In this document: positions 18,224 to 26,649 of the stretch, in pieces
Layout of the letters: each line of letters begins with the position of its first letter
Position numbering within the stretch: position 1 is the first letter of the stretch
Assembly (NCBI GenBank): GCA_934636245.1
Contig: CAKUAI010000002.1
Span: forward strand, 193,044 to 257,043
Length of the DNA stretch: 64,000 nucleotides
From: an uncultured Coriobacteriales bacterium
GTDB taxonomy: Bacteria > Actinomycetota > Coriobacteriia > Coriobacteriales > UMGS124
Direction: 5' to 3'
Position numbers and translations under genes: made by a program
The notes under the pieces: model-generated
What the model was told of the DNA's origin: nothing
Databases searched by the model: none
Seen by the model: only the letters and a program-made list of their open reading frames with translations

Positions 18224-19079
18224 ATTCGGCGAGGAACTTTTCTAGCTCATCCCAGCGCTCGATGGCGGCGGAGCGGCCTTGGAGGTAGAGGTCGAGGAGC
18301 TTGGCGCCGTCGTGCTCCATGTTCGCCACCGACACGGGGCGCGCCGGGGCGAGCACGAAGGCGTTGCCAGCCTCTTCCTGCTCCCAGATGTACTCGCGCT
18401 GGGCGTTGTAGCGCTCGGGTCTCGTCTCGATGGCCTCCAGGTAATAGGGGAAGTCGCCGTAGAGCTTCTTGGCGGCAGGCAGCAGGGGCACCGACTGCTT
18501 CTTGTAGGAGCGTTCCTGTGTGAGCACGACCACCGCCTTGCCATTGCCGGGTTCGGCGAGCGCGCGCTTGAGCGGCACCGAGTCGGTCGTGCCGCCGTCG
18601 AGCAGGAGCCGTCCATCGACGTCGACCATGCGCGACACCACGGGCAGGCTTGCCGAGGCGCGCACGTAGTCGAGCTTCTCGGGCAGGCTGGTGATCTCGA
18701 TGTAATCGGGCTGGCCGAACGTGACGTCGCTCACCACGGCATAGAGACGCGTGGGGTTGGCGTTGAAGGTCTCGTAGTCAAAGGGATCGAGGTCGTTTTG
18801 CACCTCGTTGTAGAGGAACGTGGTGCCCACGATGTTGCCGGTTTTAGCGAGCTGGTAGGCGCTCATGTAGCGCTTGTCGTCGCGAAATGCCAGGTTGACG
18901 CGGCAGCTGCGGCCGAGCTGGCCCGACAGGTAGTTCGTGGCCATGAGGGCGCCGGCCGACACGCCCCATGCCGAGGAAAAGCCTGCAAGGCCGCGCTCCA
19001 TGAAGACGTCGAGCACGCCGGCGGTAAAGATGCCGCGAAAGCCGCCGCCTTCCAGTACGAGCGCAATGTCGTTTCTCAT
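18222..19079 (-). CDS. Patatin-like phospholipase
   Basis: This 285-residue predicted serine acyl hydrolase has the oxyanion motif EGGGFRG (10-16), the nucleophile elbow GVSAG (Ser41) and the catalytic DGG near residue 160 (LLLDGGTTDS). It resembles the RssA/YjjU-type bacterial patatins of about 280 residues. ATG follows AAGGAGG; a longer upstream frame has no ribosome-binding site. There is no signal peptide, so it is probably cytoplasmic. The substrate is unknown. Confidence 0.9.
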   Translation of the reverse strand: MRNDIALVLEGGGFRGIFTAGVLDVFMERGLAGFSSAWGVSAGALMATNYLSGQLGRSCRVNLAFRDDKRYMSAYQLAKTGNIVGTTFLYNEVQNDLDPFDYETFNANPTRLYAVVSDVTFGQPDYIEITSLPEKLDYVRASASLPVVSRMVDVDGRLLLDGGTTDSVPLKRALAEPGNGKAVVVLTQERSYKKQSVPLLPAAKKLYGDFPYYLEAIETRPERYNAQREYIWEQEEAGNAFVLAPARPVSVANMEHDGAKLLDLYLQGRSAAIERWDELEKFLAE

Positions 19080-19152
19080 GGTGCCTCCTTGTCGGCAGTG
19101 TAAGTCTGCCATGCAGTGTACCCCACATGTGGTGTGCGTCAACGCCTCGCGA

Positions 19153-19182
19153 TTGACAACGAGCGCCCTTGGGGGGTAGTAT
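19153..19182 (+). promoter_or_regulatory. Promoter of ssrA
   Basis: TTGACA (19153-19158), an 18-bp spacer and TAGTAT (19177-19182) lie about 95 bp before the mature tmRNA end. This implies a 5' leader removed by RNase P. Confidence 0.6.
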
Positions 19183-19277
19183 CTCTTTTCCGCATGAGGC
19201 CGTATGCCCATGCGATGCGCGGGTCTCAAGACTTGCGCGGTACTCTGACAAGGTGGAACGCTTCGCACCTCGCACAT

Positions 19278-19632
19278 GGGGGCGACTGGTTTCGACATGG
19301 TCATTCTGAGGGGGGCAGCAAGCCGAGGCCTCCTCACCTCGCAAAACAGGGGTACTTGTCAAAATAAATGACAATCGTTCTAGCTACGCCCTCGCTGCTT
19401 AATTAGTCAGCGACGTCAACCCGGGGTTTATCCCCGACTCCGGCGCGACGCCATTTAAGGGGATTGCTCGTGGGATCGTAGTCTGTATAGCCCACGCTAA
19501 GACCGAACGGACTGGACTCAAGGCTGCCTGACACCGTGCGGCTGCGAGTCGAGACTTAAACGGAATCTGAGCTTGGAGATACCGCCCAGGGTTTGGCCAT
19601 GGACCGGAGTTCGATTCTCCGCGCCTCCACCA
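19278..19632 (+). ncRNA. ssrA: Transfer-messenger RNA (tmRNA)
   Basis: This RNA rescues ribosomes stalled on broken mRNAs. The tRNA-like ends pair: GGGGGCG at the 5' end with CGCCTCC before ACCA at the 3' end. The T-arm GGAGTTCGATTCTCC and the near-5' GACTGGTTTCGAC are diagnostic. The tag frame ends at TAA 19400-19402 and encodes a peptide ending NDNRSSYALAA. The first tag residue is uncertain because the resume codon is not GCA. The CCA is encoded. A terminator follows. Confidence 0.97.
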
Positions 19633-19643
19633 TCGTCTACAGC

Positions 19644-19681
19644 AAAGGCCTGACATCCATCTCGGGGTGCCAGGCCTTTTC
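19644..19681 (+). terminator. Terminator of ssrA
   Basis: AAAGGCCTG (19644-19652) pairs with CAGGCCTTT (19671-19679), continuing into TTTTC. Confidence 0.85.
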
Positions 19682-20356
19682 TTAGCCAACATAAACATCA
19701 ATGAGATGTTGTACGGGAAGTCGAGAAAGGTGCCACTCATAATGAGTATCTTCTAATGGTTGAGTGTATCGAGTTCTTATATTTACGCCATTGAATGAGA
19801 TGGTGCTGGTGTTGCTGATGGTGTACGGAAGATGCAGATTGTAGGTTGTACCGGGCCGAATGTTGATGTTACGACCAGGGTTACCGCTATCGCGCATAGC
19901 CTTTTGCGTTGCTTGGAGCAGTTTGCCGTCAATGATGAGATAGTCATTGAGCCGCATGGGCACAAGTTTCATGCCAAACACAAAGAGGGTGCCCTTTTCG
20001 TCATCTTCGCTTTGATTGTTGCGCAACGTTACATCCAGGTCGATGATTGAAGGAACGTCCAGGCCTTCGATGGGCTGTGACCCGTCATCGGCGTACTCGA
20101 TGAACTCATTGTATGAGACAAGGCGTGATTCATTGAGCCGAATTGCATATCCCTTGGTGTATTCGTCGGATGTGCTGCAGAATGCCCCGTCAAGTTCGAC
20201 CCACTCGCCTGCGCTATGCCGTACCCGTTCGGTCATGGGCAGCGCGGTGGCATTGACATACGCAATGCGAGTGCTGAGCGCGATAGTTGCAAGGGATGCG
20301 CCGCTTAAAGCTATAAATTTGCGCCGACTTATGCGGGGTCTTTGCGAAACCGCCAT
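19682..20356 (-). CDS. Exported protein with twin-arginine signal (DUF5028-like)
   Basis: This 224-residue protein starts with an SRRKFIALSGASLA-type twin-arginine signal and then a beta-rich extracellular domain. The stretch GEWVELDGAF...TKGYAIRLNESRLVSYNEFI recalls DUF5028 proteins found next to small-secreted-protein ABC loci in Gram-positives; that link is from memory and tentative. ATG follows AAGGAGG. It is the last gene of the operon that begins at 24071, 14 nt after the ABC ATPase. Function is unknown; it could be an immunity or envelope-binding factor. Confidence 0.75.
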   Translation of the reverse strand: MAVSQRPRISRRKFIALSGASLATIALSTRIAYVNATALPMTERVRHSAGEWVELDGAFCSTSDEYTKGYAIRLNESRLVSYNEFIEYADDGSQPIEGLDVPSIIDLDVTLRNNQSEDDEKGTLFVFGMKLVPMRLNDYLIIDGKLLQATQKAMRDSGNPGRNINIRPGTTYNLHLPYTISNTSTISFNGVNIRTRYTQPLEDTHYEWHLSRLPVQHLIDVYVG

Positions 20357-20370
20357 TGTGTCATGCCTCC

Positions 20371-21114
20371 TTACGATTTGACATGCACGGGTTCGGGAAT
20401 CTCTTTCAAAGCCTCATGGTGGGTGATACGCCCTTCGGCCATGTACCAGATTTCGTGAGAAAGTTCACGAAGCACATCCGAATCATGACAGGTAAGCATG
20501 ACCGTTGTGCCTTGTTTGATGGCTTGCTTGATAAGGGAAATAATCAGTTCTACACCGCTGTCATCAAGGGCGTTGGTTGGTTCGTCGAGAATGAGAACCT
20601 CTGGGTTTCCTAGAATGGCTCCGGCGATGCCGAGGCGCTGGCGCATGCCGAGCGAATAAGCACGATATCGACGCCGATCATTGGGGTTAAGGCCAACAGA
20701 TTCCAAGGCTGCGAGGATGGCATCTTTCGAGGGAAGGCCTCTGACATCGGCTAGTATCTTGAGGTTCTCATATCCTGTGCAGTTATCGAGAAACGCAGGA
20801 CCCTCAAGGAGCAGGCCAATGGTGGGCCACTTGCCGGGGTGGCATGCAACGCCTGAGGTCTTTTGACCCACGCAATCTGTGGCGTTGCTTGCTCTAGATA
20901 GTTTGCTTGTGTGAATCCAGGGATTGCAGCCGTTTACGGTGATGGTGCCTGAGGTTGGTCGAACGAGGCCAACCGCTGCTCGCATCAGCATGGTTTTCCC
21001 GCTACCGTTCGGGCCGCTGATTCCGGCAATGGTGCCCGGCGATATGCGCATTGACACATCGCATAGCACCTCGTGTCGATTGATTGTTTTGTTGAGGTGG
21101 TCGATGTTGATCAT
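20371..21114 (-). CDS. ABC transporter ATP-binding protein
   Basis: The 247-residue ATPase has Walker A GPNGSGKTM, a degenerate signature region around YSLGMRQRLGIAGA, Walker B VLILDEPTNALDD and an H-loop CHD. It resembles the bacteriocin/lantibiotic immunity (BcrA/LanF-like) ATPases. The ATG overlaps the stop of the preceding permease (ATGA), so it is translationally coupled with both permeases. It probably energises export of, or protection from, the small secreted product encoded upstream. Confidence 0.9.
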   Translation of the reverse strand: MINIDHLNKTINRHEVLCDVSMRISPGTIAGISGPNGSGKTMLMRAAVGLVRPTSGTITVNGCNPWIHTSKLSRASNATDCVGQKTSGVACHPGKWPTIGLLLEGPAFLDNCTGYENLKILADVRGLPSKDAILAALESVGLNPNDRRRYRAYSLGMRQRLGIAGAILGNPEVLILDEPTNALDDSGVELIISLIKQAIKQGTTVMLTCHDSDVLRELSHEIWYMAEGRITHHEALKEIPEPVHVKS

Positions 21115-21956
21115 AGGAACGACCCCTTTCTGCCCATGATGTCTCGGCGGGTAAAGATGAGACCGCCTACAAGGCTGCATACTAGAATCAACGAGATAGA
21201 CAAGACGGCGCCATTCGCTGGTATTAGGCCATCAGTGAGTGCGATATCAAGTCTTGCCGCCATAAGGTAGTCACCGAGAAGTAGGGGGCTTGTGTAGTAG
21301 GCGGATGCAAGCAACAGGGTTACTGTTGTTAAGAACCCGGCGGCTGAGTTGATTAGTAGGCTTATCGCGAGCTGAAGGATGACCAACGCGCTGATTGCGC
21401 AAGGTAGGAGTAGCACAAACCCCAGAAGGCTTCCGTTAACTGAGGTACTTCCAGCGCCATACATGTCGAGCATGCGGTTTATCTCGGGTGTTGGATTAAG
21501 TGAGAAGTCTCCGTCTGTCATGCAAGTCGCCATAGCACAAACCACCAGACTGATAAGGCATAGCCCTATACCTCCGGCTATCGCCCATAGACACTTGGAA
21601 AGCCACCATGTCCAACGGTTGCCTGTGACGGCGATGAGGCGCGCACCCATTCCATCGAGGTCATGTACGGGGTACACGAGCGTTGAGCATGCGAAGGCAC
21701 ATAAGAGCGTTAGCCACGCCATGGGAAAGGAAAACTGTTGACCCTCCACGTACTCGAATTGTTCCATGCCGGCGAATAGAGCAAAGATAAAGTCGGCAAA
21801 TCCTAGAGGGTTCGCATCGGGGTTGCTTGCCGTGACGCTTGCGTGGGACATAAAACACTCGAAGGCGCTGATGACGACCACAAGGCCAAGGAGAGGGAGA
21901 TATGAATGCAGACCATGGTGCATGTCTGTGGCGAAGAGACGCAGGAACAGCCTCAT
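21111..21956 (-). CDS. ABC-2-type transporter permease
   Basis: This 281-residue integral membrane protein has about six hydrophobic segments, beginning LRLFATDMHHGLHSYLPLLGLVVVI. It has no catalytic motifs. The ATG overlaps the stop of the previous permease (ATGA) and its own stop overlaps the ATPase start, so the three form one coupled unit. It is likely half of a heterodimeric channel with the next upstream gene. Confidence 0.82.
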   Translation of the reverse strand: MRLFLRLFATDMHHGLHSYLPLLGLVVVISAFECFMSHASVTASNPDANPLGFADFIFALFAGMEQFEYVEGQQFSFPMAWLTLLCAFACSTLVYPVHDLDGMGARLIAVTGNRWTWWLSKCLWAIAGGIGLCLISLVVCAMATCMTDGDFSLNPTPEINRMLDMYGAGSTSVNGSLLGFVLLLPCAISALVILQLAISLLINSAAGFLTTVTLLLASAYYTSPLLLGDYLMAARLDIALTDGLIPANGAVLSISLILVCSLVGGLIFTRRDIMGRKGSFL

Positions 21957-22816
21957 AAGACATCGCGCTTTCGGGCGACAAGGGACAATGCTATTGAAAT
22001 CAGCAGCATGAGTAAGACGCAAATAGCCATGGATCCCAACGTGTAGTTGTATGCATCGCCTGAAGAGCGCAGCAGGTCGATGAGGGTGATGCTGGGCCCG
22101 CTGAAATGAATGATCGCATACAGTTGCTCACTGCCATACTTCAGGGCAATGAGGGCCAGATAAGGGCCGACCATAAGAATGATGCGGTTGCGCAAGAAGA
22201 GGGACAACCCCAACACAAGCGTTGCCCATAGTCCCGCAAGAACAAAGTCGATGAGCAGGCGAACGACGACAAATGCCCAAGGGGCCTGATAGAACAGCTG
22301 GGATAGGGGAACTTGACTGTAGATGCCAAAGGCTGTCACATCGATGATACTGGGTGTGTATAGAGGCAGAAAACATGCGAGTATGACGAAATCGATGACG
22401 AGCGGTACTGCCACAATGAGGCCGCCTGCCACAAATGTAACAAGCGCCTTCGAAAGGTAATAACGGGGACGCGTGACAGTCACGTAGAGCTTTTGGGCGT
22501 ATCCTGAAAGGAGTTCCGAGCGAAGCGACCACGAGTATGCGAGAGCGATGAGCATCGGTGCGATGAAAACAAACAGATTCGCCCAGAACTCGATGCGATC
22601 GACAGGAATCCAACGAGTATATGGTGAAAGTGCGAATGGCTGCTGATACGTGTATTCCATCATGCTAGCCCTGGCTGGTTCCTCCTGCAGATAGGAAGCG
22701 ACCTCGCCCACCGCTGCCATGGTGGCACAAACGATTCCAATCGCGAGAACAACCCAGAAAGGCTTACATCGTAGGAGCTTTCTCCATTCAATTGCTACGA
22801 GGGCAGACAGATTCAT
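21953..22816 (-). CDS. ABC-2-type transporter permease (second subunit)
   Basis: This 287-residue membrane protein begins with an MNLSALVAIEWRKLLR amphipathic start typical of ABC-2 permeases and has about six membrane segments. It starts 4 nt after the preceding gene's stop, with GAGGTGAG as the ribosome-binding site lying inside that gene's end. The substrate is inferred only from context. Confidence 0.82.
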   Translation of the reverse strand: MNLSALVAIEWRKLLRCKPFWVVLAIGIVCATMAAVGEVASYLQEEPARASMMEYTYQQPFALSPYTRWIPVDRIEFWANLFVFIAPMLIALAYSWSLRSELLSGYAQKLYVTVTRPRYYLSKALVTFVAGGLIVAVPLVIDFVILACFLPLYTPSIIDVTAFGIYSQVPLSQLFYQAPWAFVVVRLLIDFVLAGLWATLVLGLSLFLRNRIILMVGPYLALIALKYGSEQLYAIIHFSGPSITLIDLLRSSGDAYNYTLGSMAICVLLMLLISIALSLVARKRDVL

Positions 22817-22820
22817 GGGC

Positions 22821-23534
22821 TCACCTCGTTTTGTCTTCAATGTCTAGTTCGACGGTTATGGGGGCGACGCCGTATATCCCAAGGCTGTTTCCAATACCAG
22901 CAGTTAGTGCGCCAAGGTCCTCATCTGCTCTAATCCAGAATCCGACTAGGTACGTGGCACTCGCTCCAGGGGTAAGAGTGTACTTGTTTATCTCCTTTGG
23001 ACTGGCGTCTATGGGAGAGCCGGAGAAAGTAGCCAAGCAGTAATTCGCGCAGCTGAGCGAGACATCGCTCTCGATGAGAAATTCGTAAGGTGAGTCGTTG
23101 TTATTTGCCGCGTCCACATTGTGGATAGTGATTTCAAGCAAGAGAATCCTGCCCTCAGTGCTGCCTCCGGCAATGGCTCCAACGACATCATCGGGAGGTA
23201 TGGCTTCGATTATATTGCCAAGTTCTTCGGCATTGGAGGCGTCCTGAAGAGAGCTGTAAAGTGTAGCGCGAGATACAGTGAACTCTTTAGTCCCGTTCGA
23301 CCAAAGAGCGACTTGCTTTGTGTCCTCGGCGGTTAAAGATGTCGGTTGACCCATAGAAATCGTTTGAGCGGCGTTTTCAAAGGCTGCTTTTGCTGCATCT
23401 CGGGCCTGCTCTTCAAGTATCGCTGTATTGCGTTCCTGAGAAGCGGAATAGGCATAGAACAATCCTGCGCCGAGGACGCCGACTGTTATCAGAATAGAAA
23501 GCGCTATGCGTTCGCCCCGCTGAAGTGCACACAT
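22821..23534 (-). CDS. Membrane-anchored extracellular protein (DUF5027-like)
   Basis: This 237-residue protein has an N-terminal membrane anchor (LSILITVGVLGAGLFYAY), a short coiled stretch (ERNTAILEEQARDAAKAAFENA), and a beta-rich outer domain with two Cys (SLSCANYCLATF). I associate this shape with DUF5027 proteins next to ABC exporters, without certainty. ATG follows CAGGAGG. It lies between the small secreted protein and the permeases, so it could be an accessory for export or immunity. Confidence 0.7.
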   Translation of the reverse strand: MCALQRGERIALSILITVGVLGAGLFYAYSASQERNTAILEEQARDAAKAAFENAAQTISMGQPTSLTAEDTKQVALWSNGTKEFTVSRATLYSSLQDASNAEELGNIIEAIPPDDVVGAIAGGSTEGRILLLEITIHNVDAANNNDSPYEFLIESDVSLSCANYCLATFSGSPIDASPKEINKYTLTPGASATYLVGFWIRADEDLGALTAGIGNSLGIYGVAPITVELDIEDKTR

Positions 23535-23609
23535 GTGGTCGGCCTCCTGAACGGATGTAGATGGATGAAAAACCGGCACGACGGTTTGTCGCCGTGCCGG
23601 TACAGCCAT

Positions 23610-24071
23610 TTAGTTCAGGTCGGTATAGGAACCCCAACAGTCGGGGCTCCAGTAACCAGTGAGCACGCCACCCTGAGAGGTTTTGTAAGCGGTTACACGA
23701 ACATACGTGTAACCCTTTTCGGTCACAGTATTGTGCAGCTCGTATTCGTCTGCATGGCTGAGATATGCGCGCGTGCCGTCGGTGCAGTTCTGGTAATTGA
23801 CTTTGTCGTTGCTTCCATCGGCATAGAGGAAGCACCAGTCGACGGTTCCCATACTTTCGACATCCACGTAGGTCGCTTTGGTGGTTTCCTTTGCATACCA
23901 GGGAGTTCCGTACGTTGATCCGACGCTGATGTTCAGATACAAATCCTTGTTGTTGTAGTCGCAGGTTGCAATGTCGTCCGCCATGGCCGGTGCTGCCATG
24001 GTGCCCAAACCACAGGCGAACAGGATTCCGATAAACCCGGCTGCCAGCCTCTTACTAAGTCGGCGCTCCAT
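23610..24071 (-). CDS. Small secreted protein, first gene of the ABC operon (DUF2712-like, possible antimicrobial or signal)
   Basis: This 153-residue protein has a clear Sec signal peptide with cleavage expected after APAMA (about residue 31). The mature part is about 120 residues, aromatic-rich, with four Cys (CDYNNKDL, WCFLYAD, QNCTDG, DCWGS) that could form two disulfides, and an end YWSPDCWGSYTDLN. The central pattern and the GYW ending recall DUF2712 proteins, tentatively. ATG follows GGAGGAAGG. It leads an operon with a membrane protein, two permeases, an ATPase and a Tat protein, so it is the likely transported or sensed product. Confidence 0.75.
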   Translation of the reverse strand: MERRLSKRLAAGFIGILFACGLGTMAAPAMADDIATCDYNNKDLYLNISVGSTYGTPWYAKETTKATYVDVESMGTVDWCFLYADGSNDKVNYQNCTDGTRAYLSHADEYELHNTVTEKGYTYVRVTAYKTSQGGVLTGYWSPDCWGSYTDLN

Positions 24072-24099
24072 GCGAGTCCTTCCTCCTAGAGTCTTTTTT

Positions 24100-24136
24100 C
24101 ACTTGGCCAAGTGTGGGCATGTGCTCGTGCATGCCC
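24100..24136 (-). promoter_or_regulatory. Palindromes in the leader of the secreted-protein operon
   Basis: A perfect 14-bp palindrome, CACTTGGCCAAGTG (24100-24113), sits beside an inverted repeat GGGCATG/CATGCCC (24115-24121 with 24130-24136), 29-65 bp before the 24071 start. These are operator-like; the membrane LuxR protein encoded just upstream is the obvious candidate binder. No clear promoter boxes were identified. Confidence 0.4.
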
Positions 24137-24241
24137 AGGACAAAAGATAGTGTTGTGGCTGTTTTTTGTCTGTAGTCAGGGTGTTCTCAGTTTGCCACAA
24201 TGGCTCTACCAGGAGAAATGATCAAAGAGGCACTGGCTATT

Positions 24242-26635
24242 CTATCGAATAGCTTTTTGGAGCAACCCAATGAGTCCGTCTGTGTCGAGCACTCCGAGGA
24301 TAGAGAGGACTTCATGTCGTGATGTATGGACGGCTGTTCTTGATAAGTTGAGCTCTGCGCCTATCTCGCCGAGCGAAGCGCCTTGTGTTGTTCGCAATGC
24401 AATGCGGACTTGTCGAGGGGTGAGACCCTTGCTTATAAGAAAACCCTCCATACGCTGAAGATCGTCAGGGGTGACTTCTCGGGGAAATTCCCTACGGTGC
24501 TTTAGATATGCCATGGCCTTCCAGCATTCAATGAGAATCACAAACGTGATGACGCAGCTGAAAATGATGACAATTGTTGAGTAAGTGTTGCTAGATAGCC
24601 GAGGGGTCGTAATGGTTCCTAGCCACAACTTGGCACCAAGGGGGACGAGGGCCGTAATAATGCCGAGCATAGCCAACATGGGTAACGTTACAGGTGCGAT
24701 TGCATGCCGTCGAAAAGTCACCGATAGCTCTTCGGTGGGGCTGTCTTCAATGAAAATGATTAATGTAGTTGTCAGCAAGAGGAGGGCGCTTATTGGGTTG
24801 GTTAAGAAGCCAAACATGGCTATGGCGAGCACGGCGAGGCCAATGGATAGACATTTTGATTCTGCCTGGCTCGCTATTGCAGATAATGTTACCCCAAGTA
24901 GAAGAAGGGCCGGAATGACGACCCAAGACAGGGGCTCCATACTGAGGAATGTTAGCCATGATAGCGTCCAGGACCATCCCAATGCGAATGCAAAGCACGA
25001 GGTATGAGGTGCTGCCGCTTGATGCTTGAACTGCGCAAGCCCGGTTGCTGCAGAAGCGGCCGTGCATAGCATGAGAGCACCGCATCCCCACTGTACGGGT
25101 AGATTGCATGCGCGGAGGGCAAGTGAGCACGCACAGAGTAAGACTGTCATGCAAGTTAGGATGATACGGATGGCTGCGGTTTCCATGCGCTTGGAATGAC
25201 CTCCTGCGGGGTCGGCCTTTATCAGCCGAGTCCCCATCAGCCCAAGTAATGCGCCGCCGACAGTGGCGAGAATCTCTCCACCTGTCATACATTCTCCTGT
25301 TATTGGAAGAAAGACGGCAGCGAGGGATGCCATGGATATGGTTTTGGCAACGATCTTTATGTGAGCGTCTCGCTTGCTCTCGATGGTTGCATGACTGCTT
25401 TCAGCATGGGTTGGCCCATGATCATTTACCAGCTTCTTGAACTCGCTCACGGAGGAAAAGCCGAGTTTTTTGCATGCCCTGCGGCCATACTCGCGTACGG
25501 ATGACGCTTGAATGCCGAGTATCGTTGCAGTCTGCGACGATGAAAACCCCATGAGGTGGCCTGCAACGGCGTTGGCCTCCCGATTGGTAAGACCATATTG
25601 AAGCAAAGCGTCGGTATAAGGGTCGGAGACGCTTGTCGGTTTAGATGCCGAGTCGCTTTGTTCGCGTAGGTTGTCAGAGGCTGCCAGTTCGCGTGGCGCC
25701 CCCTGCTTGTTGGCGCGATTGATGACGACGGGTAGAACGGCAATCAAGACGACCTGTATCCCCGCAAAGAAGAGCATCTCACCTTGAGAAACAATGTGTA
25801 GTCCTGGAAAGGCAACGACAAGAATGGAACCGGTGACTATCCCGATGAGAAGCGCGGCGAAAGGCGGGTGTGGCAGGCGTGCGCATTGTGGTGAAGCAAT
25901 GCAATCGATGTAAGCGGGGCACTTTGAGATATAGAGTGCGCACGCGCAAATCAAGATTTGCTCTAGGAGCGGGACGAGTGCCAAGGGCGCAACCGTTTCC
26001 CAAGTTAAACTTGACAGGGGCGCATCCGATGTTGCAGGTGCCAGGGGGAATGAACCATGAGGGAGCCAGGCTGTCCAGGCGATGGGCTGCAGGAGCCCGA
26101 TTCCTATGAGCAAGATGGTCTTGATGGTGGAGTAACGAGCGGAGCGTCTTTGTTGTGCTTGGTTCCCGCTGCTGCGATTTGACGGTGCGGCTGTTTGTGG
26201 TACCGTCGACTGCACATATATGCCGTAGGACAACCCCGCAACCAATGAGAGAGGTAGCGAAAGGGTTGACGAGAACGTATATAAGGCCTGAGGTACAAGA
26301 AAACCTTTGTCTGTGGCCAAGCTGACAGCTGATTCAAGATTGCCCCCTGCACCCATGAGGAACAGGTCAAGCCATTCGGGAATGACGAGTGAAACGGTGG
26401 TGAAGACACCGACAGCGATTGATGTGTGCGTCACTATATTGTTGCGGCCAACGGGAATTAGGCGTGTGGTGAGCCACATGCCAGCAAGCATGGCCGCTGC
26501 TATCAAGGGATACATGAGTGAGAATGAGGCGCTTCCGCCAAGCGGTCTCATTCCAATCACATAGGGTGAACCCAACAAAAATGCTGCCCAGAGTGTGGGT
26601 TCAACTAAAGTGCGATTTTTTGATAGCAGCGACAT
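24242..26635 (-). CDS. Membrane transcriptional regulator with two LuxR-type DNA-binding domains
   Basis: The 797-residue protein is built of two similar modules. The first has hydrophobic segments and then a LuxR HTH at about 346-403 (LTNREANAVAGHLMG...LGIQASSVREYGRRACKKLG). The second has more membrane segments and then an HTH at about 733-792 (LTPRQVRIALRTTQG...LSRTAVHTSRHEVLSILG). Single-module membrane LuxR proteins are abundant in Coriobacteriia; a tandem form is unusual. ATG follows AAAGGAGGG. It starts 14 nt after rph on the same strand and ends 170 nt before the secreted-protein operon, which it probably controls. Confidence 0.85.
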   Translation of the reverse strand: MSLLSKNRTLVEPTLWAAFLLGSPYVIGMRPLGGSASFSLMYPLIAAAMLAGMWLTTRLIPVGRNNIVTHTSIAVGVFTTVSLVIPEWLDLFLMGAGGNLESAVSLATDKGFLVPQALYTFSSTLSLPLSLVAGLSYGIYVQSTVPQTAAPSNRSSGNQAQQRRSARYSTIKTILLIGIGLLQPIAWTAWLPHGSFPLAPATSDAPLSSLTWETVAPLALVPLLEQILICACALYISKCPAYIDCIASPQCARLPHPPFAALLIGIVTGSILVVAFPGLHIVSQGEMLFFAGIQVVLIAVLPVVINRANKQGAPRELAASDNLREQSDSASKPTSVSDPYTDALLQYGLTNREANAVAGHLMGFSSSQTATILGIQASSVREYGRRACKKLGFSSVSEFKKLVNDHGPTHAESSHATIESKRDAHIKIVAKTISMASLAAVFLPITGECMTGGEILATVGGALLGLMGTRLIKADPAGGHSKRMETAAIRIILTCMTVLLCACSLALRACNLPVQWGCGALMLCTAASAATGLAQFKHQAAAPHTSCFAFALGWSWTLSWLTFLSMEPLSWVVIPALLLLGVTLSAIASQAESKCLSIGLAVLAIAMFGFLTNPISALLLLTTTLIIFIEDSPTEELSVTFRRHAIAPVTLPMLAMLGIITALVPLGAKLWLGTITTPRLSSNTYSTIVIIFSCVITFVILIECWKAMAYLKHRREFPREVTPDDLQRMEGFLISKGLTPRQVRIALRTTQGASLGEIGAELNLSRTAVHTSRHEVLSILGVLDTDGLIGLLQKAIR

Positions 26636-26649
26636 GGCCCTCCTTTGTT

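Noticed and set aside
23610..24071. Lactococcin 972-type bacteriocin
   Set aside because: The secreted protein is larger, has four cysteines and lacks the Lcn972 aromatic-histidine pattern; only the genetic context is bacteriocin-like.
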